The position numbers and the translations under genes were made by a program. Source: Narthecium ossifragum (Eukaryota > Streptophyta > Magnoliopsida > Dioscoreales > Nartheciaceae). Taken from it: a stretch of 64,000 nt of DNA. Position 1 is the stretch's first letter. Every line of letters begins with the position of its first letter. The notes under the pieces were generated by a model. The model searched no databases. It saw nothing but the letters and a program-made list of their open reading frames with translations, and was not told the DNA's origin. Location of the stretch: the NCBI GenBank assembly GCA_963920575.1, contig OY986971.1, positions 23,702,145 to 23,766,144 on the forward strand, in the 5' to 3' direction. Positions 1-11,120 of this stretch are shown here, piece after piece.

Positions 1-2
1 TT

Positions 3-2255
3 TGTAATGCACCGGCAACGTTTCAACGTTGCATGTTAGCTATCTTTGGAGACATGATCGAACACTTTCTAGAGATCTTTATGGATGATTTTTCAGTCTT
101 TGGCCAATCTTTTGACTCTTGCCTTGAGAATCTTATCAAAGTCTTAGCTAGGTGTGAGGAAACAAACCTAGTCTTGAGTTGGGAGAAGAGCCATTTTATG
201 GTAAATGAGGGGATTGTGTTGGGCCATGTTGTTTCAAGTAGGGGGATCGAAGTTGATAAGGTCAAACTTGAGCTCATCTCTAAACTTCCTCCTCCATCAT
301 CGGTTCGACAAATCCGATCTTTTCTTGGGCATGCGGGTTTCTATCGTCGCTTCATCAAGGATTTTAGCAAAATCTCTCGCCCCCTTTGTGCTTTACTTGC
401 TAAAGACGTTCCTTTCAACTTTGATGATCCTTGCATGCATGCCTATACTACTCTTCGAGAGGCCTTGTCTTCCGCACCCATTGTGCACGCACCCGATTAT
501 TCACTTCCGTTCGAAATCATGTGTGATGCCTCGGATTATGCCGTAGGAGCTGTTTTGGGTCAACGAATTGACAAACTCCCTCACGTCATATGCTACGCCA
601 GCAAAACCTTGAATGATGCTCAAGTCAATTACACGACTACCGAGAAAGAGTTGCTAGCGGTAGTCTTTTCTTTGGAGAAATTTCGATCCTACCTCCTTGG
701 TTCCAAAATCATTATCTTCACCGATCATGCCGCTTTGCGGTATTTGTTTTCCAAGAAGGATGCCAAGCCATGCTTACTTCGATGGATCTTGCTTCTCCAA
801 GAGTTCTATCTTGAATTTAAGGATAAAAAAGGCTCCTCTAATGTTGTAGTGGATCATCTTTCTAGGCTATCATCCGAGCACATCTTAGACTCTATTCCGA
901 TCAATGAGTTATTCCCAGATGAGCATCTTTTGGCCATTGATCAATTTCCCAAGCCGTGGTTTGCTCATATTGTCAATTATCTCACCACCGGGCAAATTCC
1001 ACTCTTTTGGCCCAAAAATGATCGAAACAAATTCTTCTCACATATCAATAACTATTTTTGGCATGATTCATATTTGCTCAAACGAAGCTCGGACCAATTG
1101 TTGAAAAGGTGTGTTCCCGAATCGGAAGTTACGTCCATCCTCACTCATTGTCATTCTCATCCTTGTGGTGGACATTTCTCCGATAGGAAGATCGCCGCAA
1201 AGATCTTTGAATGCGGTTTTTATTGGCCTACCATATTCCGTGATTCTCATAATTTTGCCAAAGCTTGCCTCCGGTGTCAACAAGTTGGCACAATTTCTAG
1301 ACGCAATGAAATGCCCCAAACTCCCATTCTTGTTTGTGAAGTTTTCGATGTGTGGGGTATTGATTTCATGGGGCCATTCCCTCAATCAAATGGCTACTTA
1401 TACATTTTGGTAGGGGTAAATTATGTTTCCAAATGGGTGGAGGCAATCGGCACAAAAACCAATGATCATAATGTCGTGTTAAAATTCTTGCATGCCAATA
1501 TTTTCACTCGTTTTGGTTTCCCGAGGACCATCATAAGCGATGGTGGCCCTCACTTCTCCAACCGGCATTTTAAATCTCTATGTGAAAAATATGGAATTAC
1601 ACTTAAGGTAGCCACGCCTTACCATCCTCAAACTAGTGGCCAAGTTGAGGTATCCAATCGCGAGATCAAGCGGATTTTAGAAAAAGTTGTGAGAATTGAT
1701 CGGAGGGATTGGGCATTTAAGCTCAATGACGCATTGTGGGCCTATCGAACGGCCTACAAGACGCCAATTGGGATGTCGCCATTCCGATTGGTCTTTGGAA
1801 AACCTTGCCATCTTCCGGTAGAGATTCAACATAAAGCGTTTTGGGCAATTCAAGCTCTCAATTGGGACGCTAATGATATTTCAAGCAATAGGAAACTCCA
1901 ACTTCATGAGCTTGAAGAAATTCGAAATGAGGCTTACGAGAATACCAAAATCTACAAGGCTCGGACTAAAGTTTTTCATGATAAGCTCATAGTTCGGAAA
2001 ACCTTTGATGTTGGCGATAAGGTTTGGCTCTACAATTCACGTCTTCGACTTTTCCCGGGCAAACTTAAAACTAGGTGGGATGGTCCATTTGATGTCACTA
2101 AGGTTTTCACCCATGGAGCTGTTGAGGTGCAAAATCCTTTCTCAGGGGCTACATTCACTGTCAATGGCCAACGTTTGAAACCTTATATTCATAGTTTCCC
2201 TCTTGACATCACTCTTGAGCCAACAGTGATGTTGGCGGAACCATACGATACTTGA
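3..2255 (+). CDS. pol: Athila pol, array copy cut by window edge (RT end, RNase H, integrase)
   Basis: This is the open reading frame of the leftmost visible pol copy, entering the window in the RT domain. It carries the RT catalytic box FMDD, the RNase H start CDAS, the integrase HHCC zinc finger and a D-D35-E triad, and then a GPY/F-like C-terminal region. It is not a start-to-stop gene: its 5' part lies to the left of the window. In the intact element this reading frame would be part of a gag-pol polyprotein giving reverse transcriptase, RNase H and integrase for element replication. It is identical in translation to the copy at 3325-6153 over the shared part. Confidence 0.9.
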   Translation, partial: CNAPATFQRCMLAIFGDMIEHFLEIFMDDFSVFGQSFDSCLENLIKVLARCEETNLVLSWEKSHFMVNEGIVLGHVVSSRGIEVDKVKLELISKLPPPSSVRQIRSFLGHAGFYRRFIKDFSKISRPLCALLAKDVPFNFDDPCMHAYTTLREALSSAPIVHAPDYSLPFEIMCDASDYAVGAVLGQRIDKLPHVICYASKTLNDAQVNYTTTEKELLAVVFSLEKFRSYLLGSKIIIFTDHAALRYLFSKKDAKPCLLRWILLLQEFYLEFKDKKGSSNVVVDHLSRLSSEHILDSIPINELFPDEHLLAIDQFPKPWFAHIVNYLTTGQIPLFWPKNDRNKFFSHINNYFWHDSYLLKRSSDQLLKRCVPESEVTSILTHCHSHPCGGHFSDRKIAAKIFECGFYWPTIFRDSHNFAKACLRCQQVGTISRRNEMPQTPILVCEVFDVWGIDFMGPFPQSNGYLYILVGVNYVSKWVEAIGTKTNDHNVVLKFLHANIFTRFGFPRTIISDGGPHFSNRHFKSLCEKYGITLKVATPYHPQTSGQVEVSNREIKRILEKVVRIDRRDWAFKLNDALWAYRTAYKTPIGMSPFRLVFGKPCHLPVEIQHKAFWAIQALNWDANDISSNRKLQLHELEEIRNEAYENTKIYKARTKVFHDKLIVRKTFDVGDKVWLYNSRLRLFPGKLKTRWDGPFDVTKVFTHGAVEVQNPFSGATFTVNGQRLKPYIHSFPLDITLEPTVMLAEPYDT

Positions 2256-2680
2256 GCTGTATTGCGTCTCGCTATAGACGGTAAATTTAGCGTTTGGTGG
2301 GAGGCAACCCATCCGTTCTTCGTATTTTTGATGATTGTGTGTTTGTCATTTCTTCCTTTTATGATTGATTGTTTTTCCAATTATTTGCATGTTTGATTTT
2401 GGTGTGTTTTTGAATTGACCTTTGTTTGAATAATTGTGATGTCGAGATGGTATGTTGAATGGGTATGATGATCGTTGAATTGTTTGGATCAGAGTGTGTC
2501 TTCTGTGGTATTTTATCGCCTAAAGATCCTAGAATTCAGGCATGGGGAGTGTGGAGCAAGTTCCCAGGTTTTCAGCCCTATTATACATTTTTGTATGACA
2601 AAGATCGTTCTTCCGAGCGGTGAAGATCGATCCTTTTCCTCCGATTGTATAGAAGCTGAAGCTTGGGTTTGCATGATTGA
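2256..2680 (+). other. Post-pol spacer of the Athila unit
   Basis: This non-coding stretch follows the pol stop and is repeated in each unit. It contains TTGGTGGGAGGCAACCCA around 2294-2311, a block I recognise as conserved just downstream of pol in Athila-type plant elements. It also contains one GATCGATC site (about 2626). It ends at the tandem junction at 2680/2681. The equivalents are 6154-6578, 10052-10476 and 13950-14374. Confidence 0.75.
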
Positions 2681-3170
2681 CATGGAACCGGGTATTAGAC
2701 ATAAGAAATCCATTCTCATCATACTTGGACGACCTTTCTTGGCTACGACCAATGCATGCATCAATTGTAGGAGTGGCATCATGACTGTTACGTTCGAGAA
2801 TATGGAGTTGAAATTAAATATTTTTGATGCTACTAAACAATCTATGCATGGGAATGAATGTTTCATGGTCGATTCGTTAGTAGATGATGATATTGTTGAT
2901 GAATGTGCAAATGATGTGATGGTTGCGAATTTTGATATGGATGATGCTTGTGAATCATTTGTTGATGTTTGTGATGACTCTTTATCGAGTGGCGATGATG
3001 TTTTGAATTTTGATGATTTGCCGATTGTTGAAGAGGATTTTTCGGGTTTACGTGATGAAGTGTTGACTTTTGATGATTTTCCGATGGTTTTTAATACGTT
3101 GCAAGATGCGGATTTACCCACTTCGGATTTACTCGATGAATTTGAACATACTTATGCCATGGCCTTTTGA
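2475..3170 (+). pseudogene. Junction-spanning chimeric ORF with protease C-terminal remnant
   Basis: This 231-codon open frame crosses the tandem junction. About the first 69 codons come from the normally non-coding post-pol spacer, and the rest is the C-terminal part of an Athila protease. The protease is recognised by ILGRPFLAT followed by an NACINCRSG-like stretch and an acidic tail. The catalytic Asp-Thr/Ser-Gly half of the protease is absent from the unit. After the TGA at 3168 the frame resumes through a Pro-rich linker until TGA at about 3276. There the RT frame differs by a 1- or 2-base shift. I see no reason to think the chimera makes a functional protein. Confidence 0.7.
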
Positions 3171-3324
3171 AAAACTTCTTTTGAGCCATTGCCACCTATA
3201 TCCTCCACACCGGCACCCCCATCTTTGATTAAGCCTCCAACCTTAGAGTTGAAACCCTTGCCATCCAATTTGAAATGAGTATCTTGGGCCGAATTGCTCC
3301 CTCCCGGTAATCATCTCGTCATCC

Positions 3325-6153
3325 TTGACTCTTGCACAAGAGGGGAAACTCATTAAGGTGCTCACCAAACACAAGAGGGCCATTGGGTGGTCCGTTGCCG
3401 ATCTCAAGGGGATAGACCCATCTATATGCATGCACCGCATACATTTAGAAGATAAGTCTAAGAGTGTCATAGAGTTTCAACGTCGATTGAATCCAAACAT
3501 GAGAGAAGTTGTGTTGAAAGAGGTTTTTAAACTCCTTGAGGCGGGAGTCATTTTCCCTATCTCGGACTCCAAATGGGTGAGCCCAATCCAAGTAGTGCCC
3601 AAGAAATCGGGCATTACCGTGATTAAGAATGAGAGGGGAGAAAGTATCGCTACTCGCCAAACTACGGGATGGCGAGTGTGTATAGATTACCGGAAGTTGA
3701 ACTCATTCACTAGAAAGGATCATTTTCCACTTCCATTCATTGACCAAATCTTGGAAAGACTTGCCGGGCAAAGCTTCTATTGTTTCCTTGATGGCTACTC
3801 CGGATATAACCAAGTGGCTATTGACCCTAAGGACCAAGAGAAAAAGACATTTACTTGTCCTTTTGGTACTTTCGCCTACCGTCGTATGCCCTTTGGTCTT
3901 TGTAATGCACCGGCAACGTTTCAACGTTGCATGTTAGCTATCTTTGGAGACATGATCGAACACTTTCTAGAGATCTTTATGGATGATTTTTCAGTCTTTG
4001 GCCAATCTTTTGACTCTTGCCTTGAGAATCTTATCAAAGTCTTAGCTAGGTGTGAGGAAACAAACCTAGTCTTGAGTTGGGAGAAGAGCCATTTTATGGT
4101 AAATGAGGGGATTGTGTTGGGCCATGTTGTTTCAAGTAGGGGGATCGAAGTTGATAAGGTCAAACTTGAGCTCATCTCTAAACTTCCTCCTCCATCATCG
4201 GTTCGACAAATCCGATCTTTTCTTGGGCATGCGGGTTTCTATCGTCGCTTCATCAAGGATTTTAGCAAAATCTCTCGCCCCCTTTGTGCTTTACTTGCTA
4301 AAGACGTTCCTTTCAACTTTGATGATCCTTGCATGCATGCCTATACTACTCTTCGAGAGGCCTTGTCTTCCGCACCCATTGTGCACGCACCCGATTATTC
4401 ACTTCCGTTCGAAATCATGTGTGATGCCTCGGATTATGCCGTAGGAGCTGTTTTGGGTCAACGAATTGACAAACTCCCTCACGTCATATGCTACGCCAGC
4501 AAAACCTTGAATGATGCTCAAGTCAATTACACGACTACCGAGAAAGAGTTGCTAGCGGTAGTCTTTTCTTTGGAGAAATTTCGATCCTACCTCCTTGGTT
4601 CCAAAATCATTATCTTCACCGATCATGCCGCTTTGCGGTATTTGTTTTCCAAGAAGGATGCCAAGCCATGCTTACTTCGATGGATCTTGCTTCTCCAAGA
4701 GTTCTATCTTGAATTTAAGGATAAAAAAGGCTCCTCTAATGTTGTAGTGGATCATCTTTCTAGGCTATCATCCGAGCACATCTTAGACTCTATTCCGATC
4801 AATGAGTTATTCCCAGATGAGCATCTTTTGGCCATTGATCAATTTCCCAAGCCGTGGTTTGCTCATATTGTCAATTATCTCACCACCGGGCAAATTCCAC
4901 TCTTTTGGCCCAAAAATGATCGAAACAAATTCTTCTCACATATCAATAACTATTTTTGGCATGATTCATATTTGCTCAAACGAAGCTCGGACCAATTGTT
5001 GAAAAGGTGTGTTCCCGAATCGGAAGTTACGTCCATCCTCACTCATTGTCATTCTCATCCTTGTGGTGGACATTTCTCCGATAGGAAGATCGCCGCAAAG
5101 ATCTTTGAATGCGGTTTTTATTGGCCTACCATATTCCGTGATTCTCATAATTTTGCCAAAGCTTGCCTCCGGTGTCAACAAGTTGGCACAATTTCTAGAC
5201 GCAATGAAATGCCCCAAACTCCCATTCTTGTTTGTGAAGTTTTCGATGTGTGGGGTATTGATTTCATGGGGCCATTCCCTCAATCAAATGGCTACTTATA
5301 CATTTTGGTAGGGGTAAATTATGTTTCCAAATGGGTGGAGGCAATCGGCACAAAAACCAATGATCATAATGTCGTGTTAAAATTCTTGCATGCCAATATT
5401 TTCACTCGTTTTGGTTTCCCGAGGACCATCATAAGCGATGGTGGCCCTCACTTCTCCAACCGGCATTTTAAATCTCTATGTGAAAAATATGGAATTACAC
5501 TTAAGGTAGCCACGCCTTACCATCCTCAAACTAGTGGCCAAGTTGAGGTATCCAATCGCGAGATCAAGCGGATTTTAGAAAAAGTTGTGAGAATTGATCG
5601 GAGGGATTGGGCATTTAAGCTCAATGACGCATTGTGGGCCTATCGAACGGCCTACAAGACGCCAATTGGGATGTCGCCATTCCGATTGGTCTTTGGAAAA
5701 CCTTGCCATCTTCCGGTAGAGATTCAACATAAAGCGTTTTGGGCAATTCAAGCTCTCAATTGGGACGCTAATGATATTTCAAGCAATAGGAAACTCCAAC
5801 TTCATGAGCTTGAAGAAATTCGAAATGAGGCTTACGAGAATACCAAAATCTACAAGGCTCGGACTAAAGTTTTTCATGATAAGCTCATAGTTCGGAAAAC
5901 CTTTGATGTTGGCGATAAGGTTTGGCTCTACAATTCACGTCTTCGACTTTTCCCGGGCAAACTTAAAACTAGGTGGGATGGTCCATTTGATGTCACTAAG
6001 GTTTTCACCCATGGAGCTGTTGAGGTGCAAAATCCTTTCTCAGGGGCTACATTCACTGTCAATGGCCAACGTTTGAAACCTTATATTCATAGTTTCCCTC
6101 TTGACATCACTCTTGAGCCAACAGTGATGTTGGCGGAACCATACGATACTTGA
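3325..6153 (+). CDS. pol: Athila pol, first full array copy (RT, RNase H, integrase)
   Basis: This is an open frame of 942 codons. The leftmost in-frame initiator is a TTG, so it is the RT-to-integrase part of a polyprotein, not a free-standing gene. The RT shows FMDD with aspartates at about residues 220-221. RNase H begins near Asp367 (CDAS) and includes TEKELLAVV and TDHAALRYL. The integrase has an HHCC finger near residues 570-620 and a D-D35-E triad at about 646, 705 and 741. It ends with a GPF-type region and no chromodomain. All catalytic residues I can see are present, although the protease-RT frame break upstream means the unit cannot give a normal polyprotein. Confidence 0.92.
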   Translation: MTLAQEGKLIKVLTKHKRAIGWSVADLKGIDPSICMHRIHLEDKSKSVIEFQRRLNPNMREVVLKEVFKLLEAGVIFPISDSKWVSPIQVVPKKSGITVIKNERGESIATRQTTGWRVCIDYRKLNSFTRKDHFPLPFIDQILERLAGQSFYCFLDGYSGYNQVAIDPKDQEKKTFTCPFGTFAYRRMPFGLCNAPATFQRCMLAIFGDMIEHFLEIFMDDFSVFGQSFDSCLENLIKVLARCEETNLVLSWEKSHFMVNEGIVLGHVVSSRGIEVDKVKLELISKLPPPSSVRQIRSFLGHAGFYRRFIKDFSKISRPLCALLAKDVPFNFDDPCMHAYTTLREALSSAPIVHAPDYSLPFEIMCDASDYAVGAVLGQRIDKLPHVICYASKTLNDAQVNYTTTEKELLAVVFSLEKFRSYLLGSKIIIFTDHAALRYLFSKKDAKPCLLRWILLLQEFYLEFKDKKGSSNVVVDHLSRLSSEHILDSIPINELFPDEHLLAIDQFPKPWFAHIVNYLTTGQIPLFWPKNDRNKFFSHINNYFWHDSYLLKRSSDQLLKRCVPESEVTSILTHCHSHPCGGHFSDRKIAAKIFECGFYWPTIFRDSHNFAKACLRCQQVGTISRRNEMPQTPILVCEVFDVWGIDFMGPFPQSNGYLYILVGVNYVSKWVEAIGTKTNDHNVVLKFLHANIFTRFGFPRTIISDGGPHFSNRHFKSLCEKYGITLKVATPYHPQTSGQVEVSNREIKRILEKVVRIDRRDWAFKLNDALWAYRTAYKTPIGMSPFRLVFGKPCHLPVEIQHKAFWAIQALNWDANDISSNRKLQLHELEEIRNEAYENTKIYKARTKVFHDKLIVRKTFDVGDKVWLYNSRLRLFPGKLKTRWDGPFDVTKVFTHGAVEVQNPFSGATFTVNGQRLKPYIHSFPLDITLEPTVMLAEPYDT

Positions 6154-6372
6154 GCTGTATTGCGTCTCGCTATAGACGGTAAATTTAGCGTTTGGTGGGA
6201 GGCAACCCATCCGTTCTTCGTATTTTTGATGATTGTGTGTTTGTCATTTCTTCCTTTTATGATTGATTGTTTTTCCAATTATTTGCATGTTTGATTTTGG
6301 TGTGTTTTTGAATTGACCTTTGTTTGAATAATTGTGATGTCGAGATGGTATGTTGAATGGGTATGATGATCG

Positions 6373-7068
6373 TTGAATTGTTTGGATCAGAGTGTGTCTT
6401 CTGTGGTATTTTATCGCCTAAAGATCCTAGAATTCAGGCATGGGGAGTGTGGAGCAAGTTCCCAGGTTTTCAGCCCTATTATACATTTTTGTATGACAAA
6501 GATCGTTCTTCCGAGCGGTGAAGATCGATCCTTTTCCTCCGATTGTATAGAAGCTGAAGCTTGGGTTTGCATGATTGACATGGAACCGGGTATTAGACAT
6601 AAGAAATCCATTCTCATCATACTTGGACGACCTTTCTTGGCTACGACCAATGCATGCATCAATTGTAGGAGTGGCATCATGACTGTTACGTTCGAGAATA
6701 TGGAGTTGAAATTAAATATTTTTGATGCTACTAAACAATCTATGCATGGGAATGAATGTTTCATGGTCGATTCGTTAGTAGATGATGATATTGTTGATGA
6801 ATGTGCAAATGATGTGATGGTTGCGAATTTTGATATGGATGATGCTTGTGAATCATTTGTTGATGTTTGTGATGACTCTTTATCGAGTGGCGATGATGTT
6901 TTGAATTTTGATGATTTGCCGATTGTTGAAGAGGATTTTTCGGGTTTACGTGATGAAGTGTTGACTTTTGATGATTTTCCGATGGTTTTTAATACGTTGC
7001 AAGATGCGGATTTACCCACTTCGGATTTACTCGATGAATTTGAACATACTTATGCCATGGCCTTTTGA
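6373..7068 (+). pseudogene. Chimeric junction ORF with protease remnant, second array junction
   Basis: This is the same 231-codon frame as at the first junction, and its translation is identical. It crosses the unit boundary at 6578/6579. Spacer-derived codons come first, then the protease C-terminal ILGRPFLAT region without the catalytic Asp. Confidence 0.7.
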
Positions 7069-7222
7069 AAAACTTCTTTTGAGCCATTGCCACCTATATC
7101 CTCCACACCGGCACCCCCATCTTTGATTAAGCCTCCAACCTTAGAGTTGAAACCCTTGCCATCCAATTTGAAATGAGTATCTTGGGCCGAATTGCTCCCT
7201 CCCGGTAATCATCTCGTCATCC

Positions 7223-10051
7223 TTGACTCTTGCACAAGAGGGGAAACTCATTAAGGTGCTCACCAAACACAAGAGGGCCATTGGGTGGTCCGTTGCCGAT
7301 CTCAAGGGGATAGACCCATCTATATGCATGCACCGCATACATTTAGAAGATAAGTCTAAGAGTGTCATAGAGTTTCAACGTCGATTGAATCCAAACATGA
7401 GAGAAGTTGTGTTGAAAGAGGTTTTTAAACTCCTTGAGGCGGGAGTCATTTTCCCTATCTCGGACTCCAAATGGGTGAGCCCAATCCAAGTAGTGCCCAA
7501 GAAATCGGGCATTACCGTGATTAAGAATGAGAGGGGAGAAAGTATCGCTACTCGCCAAACTACGGGATGGCGAGTGTGTATAGATTACCGGAAGTTGAAC
7601 TCATTCACTAGAAAGGATCATTTTCCACTTCCATTCATTGACCAAATCTTGGAAAGACTTGCCGGGCAAAGCTTCTATTGTTTCCTTGATGGCTACTCCG
7701 GATATAACCAAGTGGCTATTGACCCTAAGGACCAAGAGAAAAAGACATTTACTTGTCCTTTTGGTACTTTCGCCTACCGTCGTATGCCCTTTGGTCTTTG
7801 TAATGCACCGGCAACGTTTCAACGTTGCATGTTAGCTATCTTTGGAGACATGATCGAACACTTTCTAGAGATCTTTATGGATGATTTTTCAGTCTTTGGC
7901 CAATCTTTTGACTCTTGCCTTGAGAATCTTATCAAAGTCTTAGCTAGGTGTGAGGAAACAAACCTAGTCTTGAGTTGGGAGAAGAGCCATTTTATGGTAA
8001 ATGAGGGGATTGTGTTGGGCCATGTTGTTTCAAGTAGGGGGATCGAAGTTGATAAGGTCAAACTTGAGCTCATCTCTAAACTTCCTCCTCCATCATCGGT
8101 TCGACAAATCCGATCTTTTCTTGGGCATGCGGGTTTCTATAGTCGCTTCATCAAGGATTTTAGCAAAATCTCTCGCCCCCTTTGTGCTTTACTTGCTAAA
8201 GACGTTCCTTTCAACTTTGATGATCCTTGCATGCATGCCTATACTACTCTTCGAGAGGCCTTGTCTTCCGCACCCATTGTGCACGCACCCGATTATTCAC
8301 TTCCGTTCGAAATCATGTGTGATGCCTCGGATTATGCCGTAGGAGCTGTTTTGGGTCAACGAATTGACAAACTCCCTCACGTCATATGCTACGCCAGCAA
8401 AACCTTGAATGATGCTCAAGTCAATTACACGACTACCGAGAAAGAGTTGCTAGCGGTAGTCTTTTCTTTGGAGAAATTTCGATCCTACCTCCTTGGTTCC
8501 AAAATCATTATCTTCACCGATCATGCCGCTTTGCGGTATTTGTTTTCCAAGAAGGATGCCAAGCCATGCTTACTTCGATGGATCTTGCTTCTCCAAGAGT
8601 TCTATCTTGAATTTAAGGATAAAAAAGGCTCCTCTAATGTTGTAGTGGATCATCTTTCTAGGCTATCATCCGAGCACATCTTAGACTCTATTCCGATCAA
8701 TGAGTTATTCCCAGATGAGCATCTTTTGGCCATTGATCAATTTCCCAAGCCGTGGTTTGCTCATATTGTCAATTATCTCACCACCGGGCAAATTCCACTC
8801 TTTTGGCCCAAAAATGATCGAAACAAATTCTTCTCACATATCAATAACTATTTTTGGCATGATTCATATTTGCTCAAACGAAGCTCGGACCAATTGTTGA
8901 AAAGGTGTGTTCCCGAATCGGAAGTTACGTCCATCCTCACTCATTGTCATTCTCATCCTTGTGGTGGACATTTCTCCGATAGGAAGATCGCCGCAAAGAT
9001 CTTTGAATGCGGTTTTTATTGGCCTACCATATTCCGTGATTCTCATAATTTTGCCAAAGCTTGCCTCCGGTGTCAACAAGTTGGCACAATTTCTAGACGC
9101 AATGAAATGCCCCAAACTCCCATTCTTGTTTGTGAAGTTTTCGATGTGTGGGGTATTGATTTCATGGGGCCATTCCCTCAATCAAATGGCTACTTATACA
9201 TTTTGGTAGGGGTAAATTATGTTTCCAAATGGGTGGAGGCAATCGGCACAAAAACCAATGATCATAATGTCGTGTTAAAATTCTTGCATGCCAATATTTT
9301 CACTCGTTTTGGTTTCCCGAGGACCATCATAAGCGATGGTGGCCCTCACTTCTCCAACCGGCATTTTAAATCTCTATGTGAAAAATATGGAATTACACTT
9401 AAGGTAGCCACGCCTTACCATCCTCAAACTAGTGGCCAAGTTGAGGTATCCAATCGCGAGATCAAGCGGATTTTAGAAAAAGTTGTGAGAATTGATCGGA
9501 GGGATTGGGCATTTAAGCTCAATGACGCATTGTGGGCCTATCGAACGGCCTACAAGACGCCAATTGGGATGTCGCCATTCCGATTGGTCTTTGGAAAACC
9601 TTGCCATCTTCCGGTAGAGATTCAACATAAAGCGTTTTGGGCAATTCAAGCTCTCAATTGGGACGCTAATGATATTTCAAGCAATAGGAAACTCCAACTT
9701 CATGAGCTTGAAGAAATTCGAAATGAGGCTTACGAGAATACCAAAATCTACAAGGCTCGGACTAAAGTTTTTCATGATAAGCTCATAGTTCGGAAAACCT
9801 TTGATGTTGGCGATAAGGTTTGGCTCTACAATTCACGTCTTCGACTTTTCCCGGGCAAACTTAAAACTAGGTGGGATGGTCCATTTGATGTCACTAAGGT
9901 TTTCACCCATGGAGCTGTTGAGGTGCAAAATCCTTTCTCAGGGGCTACATTCACTGTCAATGGCCAACGTTTGAAACCTTATATTCATAGTTTCCCTCTT
10001 GACATCACTCTTGAGCCAACAGTGATGTTGGCGGAACCATACGATACTTGA
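7223..10051 (+). CDS. pol: Athila pol, second full array copy
   Basis: This is a 942-codon open frame with the same RT, RNase H and integrase motifs and positions as the first full copy. The one amino-acid change seen is Arg to Ser, from C to A at 8141. It falls in the segment between RT and RNase H, where other copies read FYRRF and this one reads FYSRF. The residue lies in a conserved basic stretch that normally follows the FLGxxGYYRRF motif of Ty3/gypsy RT, so the substitution could matter. Otherwise it appears undamaged within RT to integrase. Confidence 0.92.
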   Translation: MTLAQEGKLIKVLTKHKRAIGWSVADLKGIDPSICMHRIHLEDKSKSVIEFQRRLNPNMREVVLKEVFKLLEAGVIFPISDSKWVSPIQVVPKKSGITVIKNERGESIATRQTTGWRVCIDYRKLNSFTRKDHFPLPFIDQILERLAGQSFYCFLDGYSGYNQVAIDPKDQEKKTFTCPFGTFAYRRMPFGLCNAPATFQRCMLAIFGDMIEHFLEIFMDDFSVFGQSFDSCLENLIKVLARCEETNLVLSWEKSHFMVNEGIVLGHVVSSRGIEVDKVKLELISKLPPPSSVRQIRSFLGHAGFYSRFIKDFSKISRPLCALLAKDVPFNFDDPCMHAYTTLREALSSAPIVHAPDYSLPFEIMCDASDYAVGAVLGQRIDKLPHVICYASKTLNDAQVNYTTTEKELLAVVFSLEKFRSYLLGSKIIIFTDHAALRYLFSKKDAKPCLLRWILLLQEFYLEFKDKKGSSNVVVDHLSRLSSEHILDSIPINELFPDEHLLAIDQFPKPWFAHIVNYLTTGQIPLFWPKNDRNKFFSHINNYFWHDSYLLKRSSDQLLKRCVPESEVTSILTHCHSHPCGGHFSDRKIAAKIFECGFYWPTIFRDSHNFAKACLRCQQVGTISRRNEMPQTPILVCEVFDVWGIDFMGPFPQSNGYLYILVGVNYVSKWVEAIGTKTNDHNVVLKFLHANIFTRFGFPRTIISDGGPHFSNRHFKSLCEKYGITLKVATPYHPQTSGQVEVSNREIKRILEKVVRIDRRDWAFKLNDALWAYRTAYKTPIGMSPFRLVFGKPCHLPVEIQHKAFWAIQALNWDANDISSNRKLQLHELEEIRNEAYENTKIYKARTKVFHDKLIVRKTFDVGDKVWLYNSRLRLFPGKLKTRWDGPFDVTKVFTHGAVEVQNPFSGATFTVNGQRLKPYIHSFPLDITLEPTVMLAEPYDT

Positions 10052-10270
10052 GCTGTATTGCGTCTCGCTATAGACGGTAAATTTAGCGTTTGGTGGGAGG
10101 CAACCCATCCGTTCTTCGTATTTTTGATGATTGTGTGTTTGTCATTTCTTCCTTTTATGATTGATTGTTTTTCCAATTATTTGCATGTTTGATTTTGGTG
10201 TGTTTTTGAATTGACCTTTGTTTGAATAATTGTGATGTCGAGATGGTATGTTGAATGGGTATGATGATCG

Positions 10271-10966
10271 TTGAATTGTTTGGATCAGAGTGTGTCTTCT
10301 GTGGTATTTTATCGCCTAAAGATCCTAGAATTCAGGCATGGGGAGTGTGGAGCAAGTTCCCAGGTTTTCAGCCCTATTATACATTTTTGTATGACAAAGA
10401 TCGTTCTTCCGAGCGGTGAAGATCGATCCTTTTCCTCCGATTGTATAGAAGCTGAAGCTTGGGTTTGCATGATTGACATGGAACCGGGTATTAGACATAA
10501 GAAATCCATTCTCATCATACTTGGACGACCTTTCTTGGCTACGACCAATGCATGCATCAATTGTAGGAGTGGCATCATGACTGTTACGTTCGAGAATATG
10601 GAGTTGAAATTAAATATTTTTGATGCTACTAAACAATCTATGCATGGGAATGAATGTTTCATGGTCGATTCGTTAGTAGATGATGATATTGTTGATGAAT
10701 GTGCAAATGATGTGATGGTTGCGAATTTTGATATGGATGATGCTTGTGAATCATTTGTTGATGTTTGTGATGACTCTTTATCGAGTGGCGATGATGTTTT
10801 GAATTTTGATGATTTGCCGATTGTTGAAGAGGATTTTTCGGGTTTACGTGATGAAGTGTTGACTTTTGATGATTTTCCGATGGTTTTTAATACGTTGCAA
10901 GATGCGGATTTACCCACTTCGGATTTACTCGATGAATTTGAACATACTTATGCCATGGCCTTTTGA
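10271..10966 (+). pseudogene. Chimeric junction ORF with protease remnant, third array junction
   Basis: This is the same chimera as at the other two junctions, crossing the boundary 10476/10477, with an identical translation. In the last unit the equivalent frame (from 14169) runs instead into unique DNA and stops at 14390. That shows the first part is ordinary post-pol spacer. Confidence 0.7.
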
Positions 10967-11120
10967 AAAACTTCTTTTGAGCCATTGCCACCTATATCCT
11001 CCACACCGGCACCCCCATCTTTGATTAAGCCTCCAACCTTAGAGTTGAAACCCTTGCCATCCAATTTGAAATGAGTATCTTGGGCCGAATTGCTCCCTCC
11101 CGGTAATCATCTCGTCATCC

